In this document: positions 33,835-41,908 of the stretch, piece by piece
How positions within the stretch are numbered: the stretch's first letter is position 1
Layout: every line of letters begins with the position of its first letter
NCBI GenBank assembly: GCA_023435725.1
Contig: JAEYRD010000217.1
Span: forward strand, 1 to 48,574
Reading direction: 5' to 3'
DNA: 48,574 bases
Source: Pseudomonadota bacterium
Lineage (GTDB): Bacteria > Pseudomonadota > Alphaproteobacteria > Rhizobiales > Xanthobacteraceae
Made by a program: the position numbers and the translations under genes
The notes under the pieces: generated by a model
What the model saw: only the letters and a program-made list of their open reading frames with translations
Databases searched by the model: none
What the model was told of the DNA's origin: nothing

Positions 33835-34968
33835 ATGAACGACGCGCCCCGCACCCGGTCGGAAAGGAACGTCGAACTCGGCGCCAGTGACGAGCCGTTC
33901 CAGAACCTGCACGAATTCATCCGGAAGGCGCGCGCCAACCTCAACCAGAACGCCTGGGACTATATCGTCGGCGCCGCCGAGACCGAGACCACGATGCGGC
34001 GCAATCGCATGGCGCTGGACGAGATCGCCTTTCGCCCGCGGGTGTTGCGCGACGTCCGCAAGGTCGATGGCTCCGTCGAGCGGTTCGGCCGCAAGATGCG
34101 CCTGCCGGTGGTGCTGGCTCCCGTCGGTGCGCTCGAGATCTTCGATCGGGACGGCGCAGCGAGCGTTGCTCGCGCGGCCGGCACCTTCGGTGCGGCGCAC
34201 ATGCTGAGCTCGGTGTCTGAGCCTGGCCTGGAAAAGACCGCCGAGGCCGCGCCCGATGCGCTGCGGCTCTACCAGCTCTATGTCCGCGGCGACGACGCCT
34301 TCGTCGCCGATGTCGTCAGCCGGACCGAGAAGAACGCCTATGCCGCGTTCTGCCTGACGGTCGACACCGCCCATTACAGCCGTCGCGAACGTGACATCGC
34401 CAAGCGCTACGTTCGCGAGAGCCGCCTGCGCGCCACCGGCGGCGATTACCAGAAGGGCCTGGAATGGCGGACCGTCAAGATGATCAAGGACAAGTTCAAG
34501 ATCCCGCTGATCCTCAAGGGCATCGCCACCGCCGAGGACGCGCTGATCGCGATCGATCACGGCGTCGAATGGATCTACGTCTCCAACCATGGCGGACGCC
34601 AGCTTGATCACGGCCGCGGTGCCATGCATGTGCTTCCTGAGATCGTCGAGGCCGTGAAGGGCCGCGCAAAGATCATGGTCGATGGCGGCTTCGGCCGCGG
34701 CACCGACATCGTCAAGGCCATCGCGGCGGGCGCCGACCTCGTCGGCATCGGCCGACTGCAATGCTGGGCGCTGGCGGCGGCCGGCGAAGCCGGCGTCACG
34801 CGCATGCTGGAGCTTCTGGAGGACGAAGTGCTGCGCTGCCTCGGCCTGCTGGGCGCCGCCTCGTTCGCCGAGGTCAACAAGTCCTGCCTGCATCCGGCGA
34901 CTGCCACCAACGCACCGAGCGTGTTCAGCGCATTCCCGCTGTTCGACCACGAACCTTACCGGTACTGA
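33835..34968 (+). CDS. FMN-dependent alpha-hydroxyacid oxidase/dehydrogenase (LldD/GOX family)
   Basis: 377 residues, a single FMN barrel. The N-terminus FQNLHEFIRKARANLNQNAW and DYIVGAAETETTMRRNRMAL matches the family's YxxxG(A/S)xxE segment. The catalytic His and Arg are in YVSNHGGRQLDHGRGAMHVL, and flavin phosphate is bound by IMVDGGFGRGTDIVKAIAAG and ADLVGIGRLQCWAL. It oxidises a 2-hydroxy acid such as lactate, glycolate or mandelate; which one is not readable. GGGAGGA lies 7-13 bases before the ATG. The 293 bp upstream, shared with divergent ctpA, show no clear regulatory site. The HAD gene follows by 15 bp. Confidence 0.9.
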   Translation: MNDAPRTRSERNVELGASDEPFQNLHEFIRKARANLNQNAWDYIVGAAETETTMRRNRMALDEIAFRPRVLRDVRKVDGSVERFGRKMRLPVVLAPVGALEIFDRDGAASVARAAGTFGAAHMLSSVSEPGLEKTAEAAPDALRLYQLYVRGDDAFVADVVSRTEKNAYAAFCLTVDTAHYSRRERDIAKRYVRESRLRATGGDYQKGLEWRTVKMIKDKFKIPLILKGIATAEDALIAIDHGVEWIYVSNHGGRQLDHGRGAMHVLPEIVEAVKGRAKIMVDGGFGRGTDIVKAIAAGADLVGIGRLQCWALAAAGEAGVTRMLELLEDEVLRCLGLLGAASFAEVNKSCLHPATATNAPSVFSAFPLFDHEPYRY

Positions 34969-34983
34969 CGTGAAAAGGACGCC

Positions 34984-35610
34984 ATGACATCGCTCTCCCC
35001 CGGCAGCGCGGATGCGCTTCTGTTCGATCTCGGGCGCGTCGTGCTCGACATCGATTTCTCCAAGGCGATCGCCTGCTGGGCGGGACATGCCGGGTGCGAG
35101 CCCGAATCCATCGTCGCGCGCTACGTGCGCGACAGCGAGGCCTACCGGCTGCACGAAGTCGGCAAGATCAGCGACGAGGACTACTTCGCCTCACTCCGCG
35201 CCTCGCTCGGAATCGGCATCTCGGACGCGCAATTCCTGGATGGCTGGAACGCGATCTTCGCGGGCGAGATGCCTGATATCGCGGACCTGTTGCCGCGCGC
35301 AGGCAAACACATGCCGCTCTACGCCTTCTCGAACACCAACCGGCCGCATGTTGACTATTTCTCGAAGGAGTATGCCGGCCTGCTCGGCCATTTCCGCGAG
35401 CTTTACCTGTCCTCCAGCATCGGGCTGCGCAAACCGGATGCGGAGGCCTTCGACCATGTCGTGGCGGCGATGGGCGTGCCGGCAAACCGAATCGTGTTCT
35501 TCGATGACCTCGCCGAGAATATCGAAGGCGCGCGCGCACGCGGATTGATCGCGGTGCACGTGACATCAGCGTCCGACGTCGGGAACGCATTGAGGGCGCT
35601 CGGAATTTAA
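34984..35610 (+). CDS. HAD-superfamily phosphatase, YihX-like
   Basis: 208 residues. Motif I is LLFDLGRVVLDIDFSKAI, with the nucleophile Asp and a Gly where most HAD phosphatases have the second Asp. Motif II is YAFSNTNRPHVDYFSKEY, motif III the Lys of LSSSIGLRKPDAEAF, motif IV VFFDDLAENIEGARARG. The FDLGxVxxDIDF start and SNTNRxH match E. coli YihX, an alpha-glucose-1-phosphate phosphatase, which shares the Gly. A sugar-phosphate substrate is therefore a fair guess. It sits 15 bp after the hydroxyacid oxidase gene and is probably cotranscribed with it. Confidence 0.85.
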   Translation: MTSLSPGSADALLFDLGRVVLDIDFSKAIACWAGHAGCEPESIVARYVRDSEAYRLHEVGKISDEDYFASLRASLGIGISDAQFLDGWNAIFAGEMPDIADLLPRAGKHMPLYAFSNTNRPHVDYFSKEYAGLLGHFRELYLSSSIGLRKPDAEAFDHVVAAMGVPANRIVFFDDLAENIEGARARGLIAVHVTSASDVGNALRALGI

Positions 35611-35667
35611 GAACCGGCGCCAGATTGTTCGCCAACGCAGTCCCGTCTGATGGAACTCATTTGTGCG

Positions 35668-35705
35668 GGAACTAAATTGCTTTGTGCAATTTTGTACCAA
35701 GTTCC
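35668..35705. promoter_or_regulatory. Nested inverted repeat upstream of two small genes
   Basis: GGAACT (35668-35673) pairs with AGTTCC (35700-35705); inside it AAATTGC (35674-35680) pairs with GCAATTT (35686-35692) around the loop TTTGT, with seven unpaired bases on one side. It is AT-rich compared with its surroundings. It could be a regulator site, a leader hairpin, or the terminator of the HAD gene 58 bp upstream. Confidence 0.5.
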
Positions 35706-35724
35706 GGGAACGAATGTCCGCTTC

Positions 35725-35740
35725 CGGACTCGTGAGTCCG
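35725..35740. promoter_or_regulatory. Short palindrome CGGACTC-GT-GAGTCCG
   Basis: A perfect 7-bp inverted repeat with a 2-bp spacer, 28 bp before the GTG of the 64-residue gene. In DNA it could be a dimer's operator; the loop is too small for a stable RNA hairpin at full length. Confidence 0.45.
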
Positions 35741-35768
35741 TTGGGGATTCTACATCGGGCTTATCGTC

Positions 35769-35963
35769 GTGTTGGGCAAAACCTACCTCACCAAGCAGGC
35801 CTCGCTTCTGCTGAAATTCGCCAGAACCACCTCGGACTCTAACCTCTCCGCGAAGCTGATCAGCAAGGCCGCCGATCTGAAATCGCAGGCCGACCCATTG
35901 CCCGACAAGGACCAGGGCCCCCTGGCGCCGGACGTCAGTCCGGACAAGCAGCCGGAGACCTGA
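35769..35963 (+). CDS. Small hypothetical protein, 64 residues
   Basis: I do not recognise a family. It starts with GTG (MLGKTYLTKQASLLLKFART), is basic and partly helical in the first 40 residues (SNLSAKLISKAADLKSQADP), and has a disordered tail rich in Pro and Asp (PDKDQGPLAPDVSPDKQPET). No signal peptide or membrane helix. No strong ribosome site is visible before the GTG; a TTG is the next codon. Its codon use resembles neighbouring real genes. The stop is three bases before the ATG of a 30-residue membrane peptide, which suggests one message. Confidence 0.6.
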   Translation: MLGKTYLTKQASLLLKFARTTSDSNLSAKLISKAADLKSQADPLPDKDQGPLAPDVSPDKQPET

Positions 35964-35966
35964 GCG

Positions 35967-36059
35967 ATGCTGGCCGTGGCTTTCGTCTTTCTCATCCTTG
36001 CCATGGCCATCCTCGTGCCGGTCTGTCTTGCCTTTCGGATCATGCCGCGGCGGACCTGA
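35967..36059 (+). CDS. Candidate 30-residue single-span membrane microprotein
   Basis: ATG at 35967 to TGA at 36057-36059 gives MLAVAFVFLILAMAILVPVC followed by LAFRIMPRRT. Residues 2-23 form a continuous hydrophobic span and the tail is positively charged (RIMPRRT), which fits an inner-membrane peptide with its C-terminus in the cytoplasm. It begins three bases after the stop of the 64-residue gene, so translation may pass on by reinitiation. Family unknown. Chance is the main alternative, but a span this regular with a proper charge cap is rare in random GC-rich DNA. Confidence 0.5.
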   Translation: MLAVAFVFLILAMAILVPVCLAFRIMPRRT

Positions 36060-36191
36060 GCCTCTCTTGTCGCCCAGCGAATGATGCAGGATGAATCATC
36101 CTGCCGTGATGCTCTTTTGCCTCCGCGCCCGCACTCGGCTAGAACTCACGCCGCCGATTTGCCCGAACGTGCCCAGCAGGAGTTTTCGCCC

Positions 36192-37403
36192 GTGGCCCTG
36201 ATGCCGGTTTCTGACGCGCTCGCCGCGGTGCTGGCCGGCGTGGAGCCGCTGCCTGAAGACATGGTCGCGCTCGACGAAGCCTTCCATCGCGTGCTTGCGC
36301 GCGACGTCGCGGCGCGGCGCACGCAGCCGCCACAGGCGATGTCGGCGATGGATGGCTATGCCGTGCGCGCGGCCGATGCGGCGAAGATCGGCGCCGTGCT
36401 CACCGTGATCGGTGAGGTTGCAGCCGGCCGGCCGTTTGCGGGATCGGTCGGCGCCGGCGAGGCGGTGCGGATCTTCACCGGCGGCGTCGTTCCCGACGGC
36501 GCAGACGCGGTCGTGATCCAGGAAGACACGGTCTCTGACGGCAAGCGCATCACGATCAAGGAAGCCGCCGTGACGGGGCGGCATATCCGTCCCGCCGGCG
36601 TCGACTTCTCCGAGGGCGACGTGCTGCTGCGCAAGGGAGCCCGGCTTACCGAGCGCGACGTGGCACTTGCCGCCGGGATGAACCACCCGCGCCTCCCCGT
36701 TCGCCGCCGCCCGAAGGTCGCGATCCTCGCCACCGGGGATGAACTGGTGATGCCGGGCACCACGCCCGGTCACGGCCAGATCGTCTATTCCAACGGCTAC
36801 GCCCTGCACGCGCTCGCCCGCAGCGAGGGGGCCGATACCGTCGACCTCGGAATTGCCGCCGACACGCTGGAAGCCACCAGCGCCGGCATCCGCCAGGCGC
36901 GCGAGAGCGGCGCCGACATCCTGATCACGACCGGCGGCGCGTCGGTCGGCGACCACGATCTGGTCCAGCAGGCGCTCAAGGCTGAAGGCATCTCGATGGC
37001 GTTCTGGAAGATCGCGATGCGGCCAGGCAAGCCGATGATGAACGGACGGCTCGGCGCGATGCGCGTGATCGGCCTGCCAGGCAATCCCGTGTCATCCTAT
37101 GTGTGCGGTTTCCTGTTCATGGTGCCGCTGATTCGCGCATTGTCGGGCCGACAGGTGATTCACCATCGCCGCGAGCGCGCCGTGCTCGGCCGCGACATCG
37201 GCGCGAACGATGTGCGCGAGGATTATCTCCGCGCGCGCCTGGAGGAGCGCGACGACGGCACGCTCATCGCCCTTCCCGTCAACCATCAGGATTCCTCGCT
37301 GCTTGCGAATCTCGCTGCGGCACAGGCACTTCTCGTGCGCGCACCATTCGCGCCGAAGGCCGAAGCCGGCGCGCCTTGTGAGGTGCTGCGACTGCCCGTC
37401 TGA
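36192..37403 (+). CDS. moeA: Molybdopterin molybdotransferase MoeA
   Basis: 403 residues. MoeA inserts molybdate into adenylylated molybdopterin. Signatures: PPQAMSAMDGYAVRAADAAK, RIFTGGVVPDGADAVVIQED, ILATGDELVMPG, ILITTGGASVGDHD, WKIAMRPGKPMMNGRLG and VIGLPGNPVSSYVCGFLFM. I use the GTG at 36192 (M/V-ALMPVSDALAAVLAG) because CAGGAG lies 11 bases before it; the ATG at 36201 is an alternative. The preceding in-frame stretch from 36081 is not MoeA-like. It pairs in function with moaC, 7.1 kb upstream. Confidence 0.97.
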   Translation: MALMPVSDALAAVLAGVEPLPEDMVALDEAFHRVLARDVAARRTQPPQAMSAMDGYAVRAADAAKIGAVLTVIGEVAAGRPFAGSVGAGEAVRIFTGGVVPDGADAVVIQEDTVSDGKRITIKEAAVTGRHIRPAGVDFSEGDVLLRKGARLTERDVALAAGMNHPRLPVRRRPKVAILATGDELVMPGTTPGHGQIVYSNGYALHALARSEGADTVDLGIAADTLEATSAGIRQARESGADILITTGGASVGDHDLVQQALKAEGISMAFWKIAMRPGKPMMNGRLGAMRVIGLPGNPVSSYVCGFLFMVPLIRALSGRQVIHHRRERAVLGRDIGANDVREDYLRARLEERDDGTLIALPVNHQDSSLLANLAAAQALLVRAPFAPKAEAGAPCEVLRLPV

Positions 37404-37464
37404 ACGTATCAAGCACACGCGTTCCGCGAAGTTTGGCGCGTTCACCATAAATTAAGCAGTTGCG

Positions 37465-37479
37465 GAACACATATCGAAC
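37465..37479. promoter_or_regulatory. LexA (SOS) box
   Basis: GAAC-N7-GAAC (GAACACATATCGAAC), the complement of the alphaproteobacterial consensus GTTC-N7-GTTC, with perfect half-sites. It lies 100 bp before the lexA ATG, so LexA should repress its own gene through it. Confidence 0.85.
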
Positions 37480-37579
37480 ATATAGTGTCCGTTCATGATT
37501 TGTTTCGAGCATGTAGCGGCTCACCGCTGAACTCAGCGTCTCGGAATCGAACGACATCAACCGGGGGATTTTGGTCGAG

Positions 37580-38281
37580 ATGTTAACGCGCAAACAATAC
37601 GAGCTTCTGCGGTTCATCAGCGAACGCCTGAAGGAAAGCGGCGTGCCGCCCTCCTTCGACGAGATGAAGGACGCGCTCGACCTGCGCTCGAAGTCCGGCA
37701 TCCATCGCCTGATCACCGCGCTCGAGGAGCGTGGCTTCATTCGCCGCCTGCCCAACCGCGCCCGCGCGATCGAAGTCATCAAGCTGCCCGAGCTGCAGGC
37801 GGCCGCCGGCGGCCGGCGTGGCTTCACGCCGAGCGTCATTGAAGGCAATCTCGGCAAGGTGCGGACAACCTCCAGCCCGCCCGCGGACGAGGGTGAACGC
37901 CCCGTCGCGGTACCGGTGATGGGCCGTATCGCCGCCGGTACGCCGATCGAGGCGTTGCAGACCCGCAGCCACACTATCAGCGTACCGCCGGACATGCTCG
38001 GCTCGGGCGAGCACTACGCGCTCGAAGTGCGCGGCGACTCGATGGTCGAGGCCGGCATCCTCGACGGCGACATGGCGCTGATCCAGCGCAACGAGAGCGC
38101 CGATACCGGCGACATCGTGGTGGCGCTGATCGACGACGAGGAAGCCACCCTCAAGCGATTCCGACGCCGCGGCGCCTCGATCGCGCTCGAGCCGGCCAAT
38201 GCGGCCTATGAAGTGCGCATCCTGCCGCCGAACCGGGTGAAGATTCAGGGCAAGCTGATCGGCCTGTACCGGAAGTACTGA
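37580..38281 (+). CDS. lexA: LexA repressor
   Basis: 233 residues. LexA represses DNA-damage genes and cuts itself when RecA is active. The N-terminal winged helix has MLTRKQYELLRFISERLKES and FDEMKDALDLRSKSGIHRLI. The self-cleavage site is the Ala-Gly in VMGRIAAGTPIEA. The catalytic Ser is in LEVRGDSMVEAGILDGDMAL, and the Lys in IDDEEATLKRFRRRGA. The linker (~75-115) is long, as in other Hyphomicrobiales. I start at the ATG at 37580; a TTG three codons upstream is possible. A LexA box lies upstream. Confidence 0.97.
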   Translation: MLTRKQYELLRFISERLKESGVPPSFDEMKDALDLRSKSGIHRLITALEERGFIRRLPNRARAIEVIKLPELQAAAGGRRGFTPSVIEGNLGKVRTTSSPPADEGERPVAVPVMGRIAAGTPIEALQTRSHTISVPPDMLGSGEHYALEVRGDSMVEAGILDGDMALIQRNESADTGDIVVALIDDEEATLKRFRRRGASIALEPANAAYEVRILPPNRVKIQGKLIGLYRKY

Positions 38282-38451
38282 GCGCCGCACGCGCAATCGG
38301 CGATCGCCATCAACGATTGGAGCGGATGATTGTCCGCTCCGGCGGGATAGTCTTTCTGGTTTCGCACAGATTATCCGGCCACCCCTCCAGCGCTACATCC
38401 TCGCCACGCCGCACGAAGCAGCCCCGCGGCCTTGAGATCGAGGAGCCCATC

Positions 38452-38643
38452 ATGCGCAAGACCGTTCTGAGTATGCTCGCAACCGTGTTGATCGCCGCAT
38501 CGGCGTCGCAGGCGCTCGCCGCGCAATCGCGACATCACATCCGAAAGGAAACGGCCGCCAGCGAGCAATTCCGCAACGACATCCAGCAGCCCTCCCAGCC
38601 GAGTTGGCCATATTCCGGCTGGTCGGCGCCTGCAGGCCGCTGA
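38452..38643 (+). CDS. Small secreted hypothetical protein, 63 residues
   Basis: MRKTVLSMLATVLIAASASQ and then ALAAQS form a clear Sec signal peptide with cleavage after ALA near residue 24. The mature part is about 39 residues, polar, with HHIRKETAASEQFRNDIQQP and a Pro/Trp-rich end (SQPSWPYSGWSAPAGR). No known domain. GAGGAG 6-11 bases before the ATG supports this start; the longer in-frame reading from 38317 is not supported. Function unknown; probably a periplasmic peptide. Confidence 0.7.
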   Translation: MRKTVLSMLATVLIAASASQALAAQSRHHIRKETAASEQFRNDIQQPSQPSWPYSGWSAPAGR

Positions 38644-38836
38644 GACGCGTGCCCGCATAATGCACTGGAGCCGGCTTTGTTCCCATTGAAGCCGGGAAAG
38701 ATAATTTGATCGCAGCCCGCAAAAGCGAGCCGCAGATTTGCCCACAACCGGCATATGCTTCGAGGCTTCCACTCTGATAGAGGCCTGCGCCTCGACAAGA
38801 GACGCGGGTTGCTATCTTCGCATGAGGAGCACCCCG

Positions 38837-39271
38837 ATGTGTGACTACAGCCTGCATGCCGTCGCGACGCGCCCCGCAGAAGTCGGCGAGACGATTGTCA
38901 CGACAACCTTCCGCGGCACCTCGACGCGCGGCTTTGCCTCCGAGGCCGATCTCTCCGTCGCTGTTTGCCTGCTGCCGGGAACGGAACTCGCTTTCGCCGA
39001 CAACGTCCGCTACGATAATCGCTGGATATGGACACGCACCGTCAACTCACGCGTCGGCAAGTTCGGCAAGGTCGATCCGCACATTCCCGACCGCCATCAT
39101 GACGCGATCGAATTCCCCGACGGCAAATACGTGCTGGTGACGCAACTCGTCGAAGGCCAGCGCGCAACCGTGCTGCAATTGCCGGTGACCCAGCCGATCG
39201 GTGAGCGCGAGCAGAAGCCGCAGATCATCGCCGATAGGCAGCCGACCGTACCGCGCCTGCCGATCGGTTGA
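38837..39271 (+). CDS. Conserved-looking hypothetical protein, 144 residues
   Basis: Begins MCDYSLHAVATRPAEVGETI, followed by VTTTFRGTSTRGFASEADLS and VAVCLLPGTELAFADNVRYD. It has regular beta-strand spacing, no signal peptide and no membrane helix. The histidine/aspartate segment DPHIPDRHHDAIEFPDGKYV might bind a metal, but this is only suggestive. I do not know the family. GAGGAG lies about 9 bases before the ATG. It converges on comEC, with 10 bp between the stops. Confidence 0.7.
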   Translation: MCDYSLHAVATRPAEVGETIVTTTFRGTSTRGFASEADLSVAVCLLPGTELAFADNVRYDNRWIWTRTVNSRVGKFGKVDPHIPDRHHDAIEFPDGKYVLVTQLVEGQRATVLQLPVTQPIGEREQKPQIIADRQPTVPRLPIG

Positions 39272-39281
39272 CCGCTCGGCT

Positions 39282-41579
39282 TCAGTCCTCTGCCTGAAGG
39301 TCGGCCTCCGACGGCGTTGCGTCCCTGGAGCGCGGAGCCGCCGACCGCGGCATGAGGGTCAGTTCAGAATCACCATCGCCGGCAGCCGCCGGCGACCAGG
39401 GTCGGTTGGTGCCCTTCGCCTTCACTGCCTGTATCGCAAATCCGTCGCCGCGCGGTGTCAGAGCCAGCGTGCCTTGGCCTGCAAGGCGCTGACGATCGAC
39501 AATCATCGCCGCGCAGTCCGGCGACGCCGGCCTTGCCGTCACCACCAGCGCGGCGCGGCTGCAATCATCCGCCAGCGCATCGACGCGCAGGGTCAGCGCG
39601 ACCAGGCGCCCATCGGCGAGCGGCGTCACGCAGCCGGATTCGTCGCACGATACGCCGTCGGCCAGCGCGGCGCTGCCGGCATCGCGCGAATCCGCATCGG
39701 CGGCCAGCCACTCCTTGAGCAGAAAGCCGTCCTTGCTCGCCCGGATCATGTGCAGGTGCCCATCCCTGCCTCGCACCGCGACGCTCTGGCCGTCACCGGC
39801 GATCAGGATGTCGGGCTGCCGTACCGATAGTCCCCAGAGCACCGCAGCCAGCAGCAACAGAGCGCCGGACCAGCGCAAGGGCGTGCGCAAGAGGCCCATC
39901 AGGATGATCCCGAGGCTCGCAGCGATCAGCGGCCCGATGCCGAAGGCCGGAATGCGGCCGATCGCCCCCGGCAGCGCCGCCACCCAGCGCGAGACCGCAA
40001 CCATCCAGTCGATGCCGATCCCCATCGCCCACCAGCACGCGCCATCGAGCCCGAACGGGGCCAGGAGCAATCCGAACAGCCCGGCCGGCATCACCAGCGC
40101 CGAGACCACCGGCATCGCGCCGAGGTTGGCGAGCACGCCGAATGGCGTCACGCGGTGGAAATGGAAGGCGGCATACGGCGTGGTCGCAAGCCCCGCGATC
40201 AGCGAGGCCAGAAACAGCATCGCGATCTCGCGCCCGCCCCACAGCGCAATCCGCGCGGTCGCAGAATGATCGGGCGAGGCGAACAGGTTCGGCATGCCGA
40301 TCTGCACCAGCGCCACCAGCCCAAGGGTTGCAGCGAACGACATTTGGAAGCTGGGGTGCACCAACGCTTCGGGCGCGACCGCGAGCACGATCAGCGCGGC
40401 CACGGCCAGCGTGCGGAACGTGATGGCGCGGCGATCGACCATCACCGCGATCAGCACCACCGCCGTCATGAAGAACGATCTTTGCGTTGCGACCTCCGCG
40501 CCCGACAGCAGCAGGTAGAACGCAGCCGCGACCAGCGCAGCGGCTGCCGACCATTTCTTGATTGGGAAGCCTGCCGCCAGTCCCGGGATCAGGGCGAGCA
40601 GCGCACGCACCGCAAAGAAGACGACGCCGGCGACGACCGCCATGTGATAGCCGGAGATCGAGAGCACATGGCCGAGCCCCGAGATGAACATCGCGTCGTT
40701 GACCGGCGTCGTGATCGCATCGCGCCGGCCGGTCAGCAGCGCGGTCGCGATCGCACGATTGTCGCCCTCGAGAGTCGCACGGATACGCGCATCGATCGCA
40801 TCGCGCAGGCCCTGCATGGTCGCGGCATAGCGCAGCCGCAGGCCGCCGCCGTCGGGCGGAGCCGAGACCGCGATTGCGCCCATCACGAAGCCGGAGGCGC
40901 CGATCCCCTGAAAGAACATGTCGCGCGAAAAGTCGTAGCTGCCGGGCCGGACCGGCGAGAGCGGCGGCATCAGCCGCGCCTTCAACTGCACGAAGCCGCC
41001 GACTTCGGGCGCGGTTCCCTTGCGCACCGAGAGCCGCACGCGCTCGAGCTTGATGTCGCTGCGCTGCGCCTCCATCGCGGTGACGCGCAGCACGAAACGA
41101 TCAGTACGCTCGCGGATGTCGCGTGTCTCGACGAAGCCCGCCAACGAAACGGAATAGAGCGGCTTGGCCAGCACGGTGTGGGCGATGCGCGCCGTCTTCC
41201 AGGTCGCTACGGCAAAACCGGCCGCGACCGCCGCGATCATGATCGCCGGCGCAAACAGCCTACTCCGCCGCAGCAGGATCGCGCCGAGCATGAGCACGAC
41301 CGCCGTCGCGGCAACGACCCACAGTACCGGCTCATGATCGGCGGCAAAGTAGAGCGCGATGCCGGCGCCAAAGGCGACGGGCACCCACGGCAGCAGCCGC
41401 CCGGAGCCTGCCTCCGCGCTGGCCCACTCGCGCAGCGTCTCCACGATCGCAGGCCAGACACCAAAGCCCACCGGCGCAAGGCCGCCGGCCGACGCGGTCC
41501 GGCCCGTCGGCCAAGTCCCGGCGATCGGAGTCCCGGCGATCCCTTGCAAGACACGCTGCAGCCGGCCCGGCTCCGCCAT
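39282..41579 (-). CDS. comEC: ComEC/Rec2-family competence membrane protein
   Basis: 765 residues. N-terminal membrane helices and a soluble OB-like DUF4131 region (GFVETRDIRERTDRFVLRVT, LERVRLSVRKGTAPEVGGFV) come first, then the polytopic Competence domain (AIATALLTGRRDAITTPVND, MFISGLGHVLSISGYHMAVV, SFQMSFAATLGLVALVQIGM). ComEC forms the channel that takes up single-stranded DNA. The C-terminal ~150 residues lack the HxHxDH metallo-beta-lactamase motif of Bacillus-type ComEC, so any nuclease function must be elsewhere. AGGTGCAGGGGA precedes the ATG. Confidence 0.93.
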   Translation of the reverse strand: MAEPGRLQRVLQGIAGTPIAGTWPTGRTASAGGLAPVGFGVWPAIVETLREWASAEAGSGRLLPWVPVAFGAGIALYFAADHEPVLWVVAATAVVLMLGAILLRRSRLFAPAIMIAAVAAGFAVATWKTARIAHTVLAKPLYSVSLAGFVETRDIRERTDRFVLRVTAMEAQRSDIKLERVRLSVRKGTAPEVGGFVQLKARLMPPLSPVRPGSYDFSRDMFFQGIGASGFVMGAIAVSAPPDGGGLRLRYAATMQGLRDAIDARIRATLEGDNRAIATALLTGRRDAITTPVNDAMFISGLGHVLSISGYHMAVVAGVVFFAVRALLALIPGLAAGFPIKKWSAAAALVAAAFYLLLSGAEVATQRSFFMTAVVLIAVMVDRRAITFRTLAVAALIVLAVAPEALVHPSFQMSFAATLGLVALVQIGMPNLFASPDHSATARIALWGGREIAMLFLASLIAGLATTPYAAFHFHRVTPFGVLANLGAMPVVSALVMPAGLFGLLLAPFGLDGACWWAMGIGIDWMVAVSRWVAALPGAIGRIPAFGIGPLIAASLGIILMGLLRTPLRWSGALLLLAAVLWGLSVRQPDILIAGDGQSVAVRGRDGHLHMIRASKDGFLLKEWLAADADSRDAGSAALADGVSCDESGCVTPLADGRLVALTLRVDALADDCSRAALVVTARPASPDCAAMIVDRQRLAGQGTLALTPRGDGFAIQAVKAKGTNRPWSPAAAGDGDSELTLMPRSAAPRSRDATPSEADLQAED

Positions 41580-41674
41580 TCCCCTGCACCTTGCGATACG
41601 CGACAGGCGTAGAAGCTACCGGAACGTGCAGGCTGTCGAATAGCGGTACGGATCAGGAACGAGCCGGCGGGCTC

Positions 41675-41908
41675 TTACTTTTCCTCTTCCATCGTTACGG
41701 CGACGTCCGCCTTGGCAGACAGGCGAACCTTGTTGCCTTCGACGCCGGCGACGAGGCCCTTGTCGATGAAGTGATGGTGGCCCTTGTGGCTGCCCTCGCC
41801 GCTGTCCTTCTTGGTCAGCTTGATGCGGTTACCTTCGACCTTGTCGACCGTGCCGATATGGACGCCGTCGGCGCCGATGACTTCCATATGCTCTGCGATG
41901 TTATGCAT
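41675..41908 (-). CDS. DUF2171 family protein
   Basis: 77 residues. MHNIAEHMEVIGADGVHIGT then VDKVEGNRIKLTKKDSG is a PRC-barrel-like beta fold of the DUF2171 family, followed by a His-rich loop (GSHKGHHHFIDKGLVAGVEG) and an acidic end (VAVTMEEEK). Small soluble protein, often linked to general stress genes; function unproven. The start at 41908 has AAAGGATC 6-13 bases upstream; an in-frame extension to 41968 is not supported. A sigma-EcfG-like promoter may lie at 41936-41960. Confidence 0.85.
   Translation of the reverse strand: MHNIAEHMEVIGADGVHIGTVDKVEGNRIKLTKKDSGEGSHKGHHHFIDKGLVAGVEGNKVRLSAKADVAVTMEEEK

Noticed and set aside
35652..35711. EcfG promoters from the three GGAAC words
   Set aside because: None has CGTT at 16-17 bp; spacing fails in each case.
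40155..41612. 485-codon open frame on plus opposite comEC
   Set aside because: Highly charged, motif-free shadow of a membrane protein.
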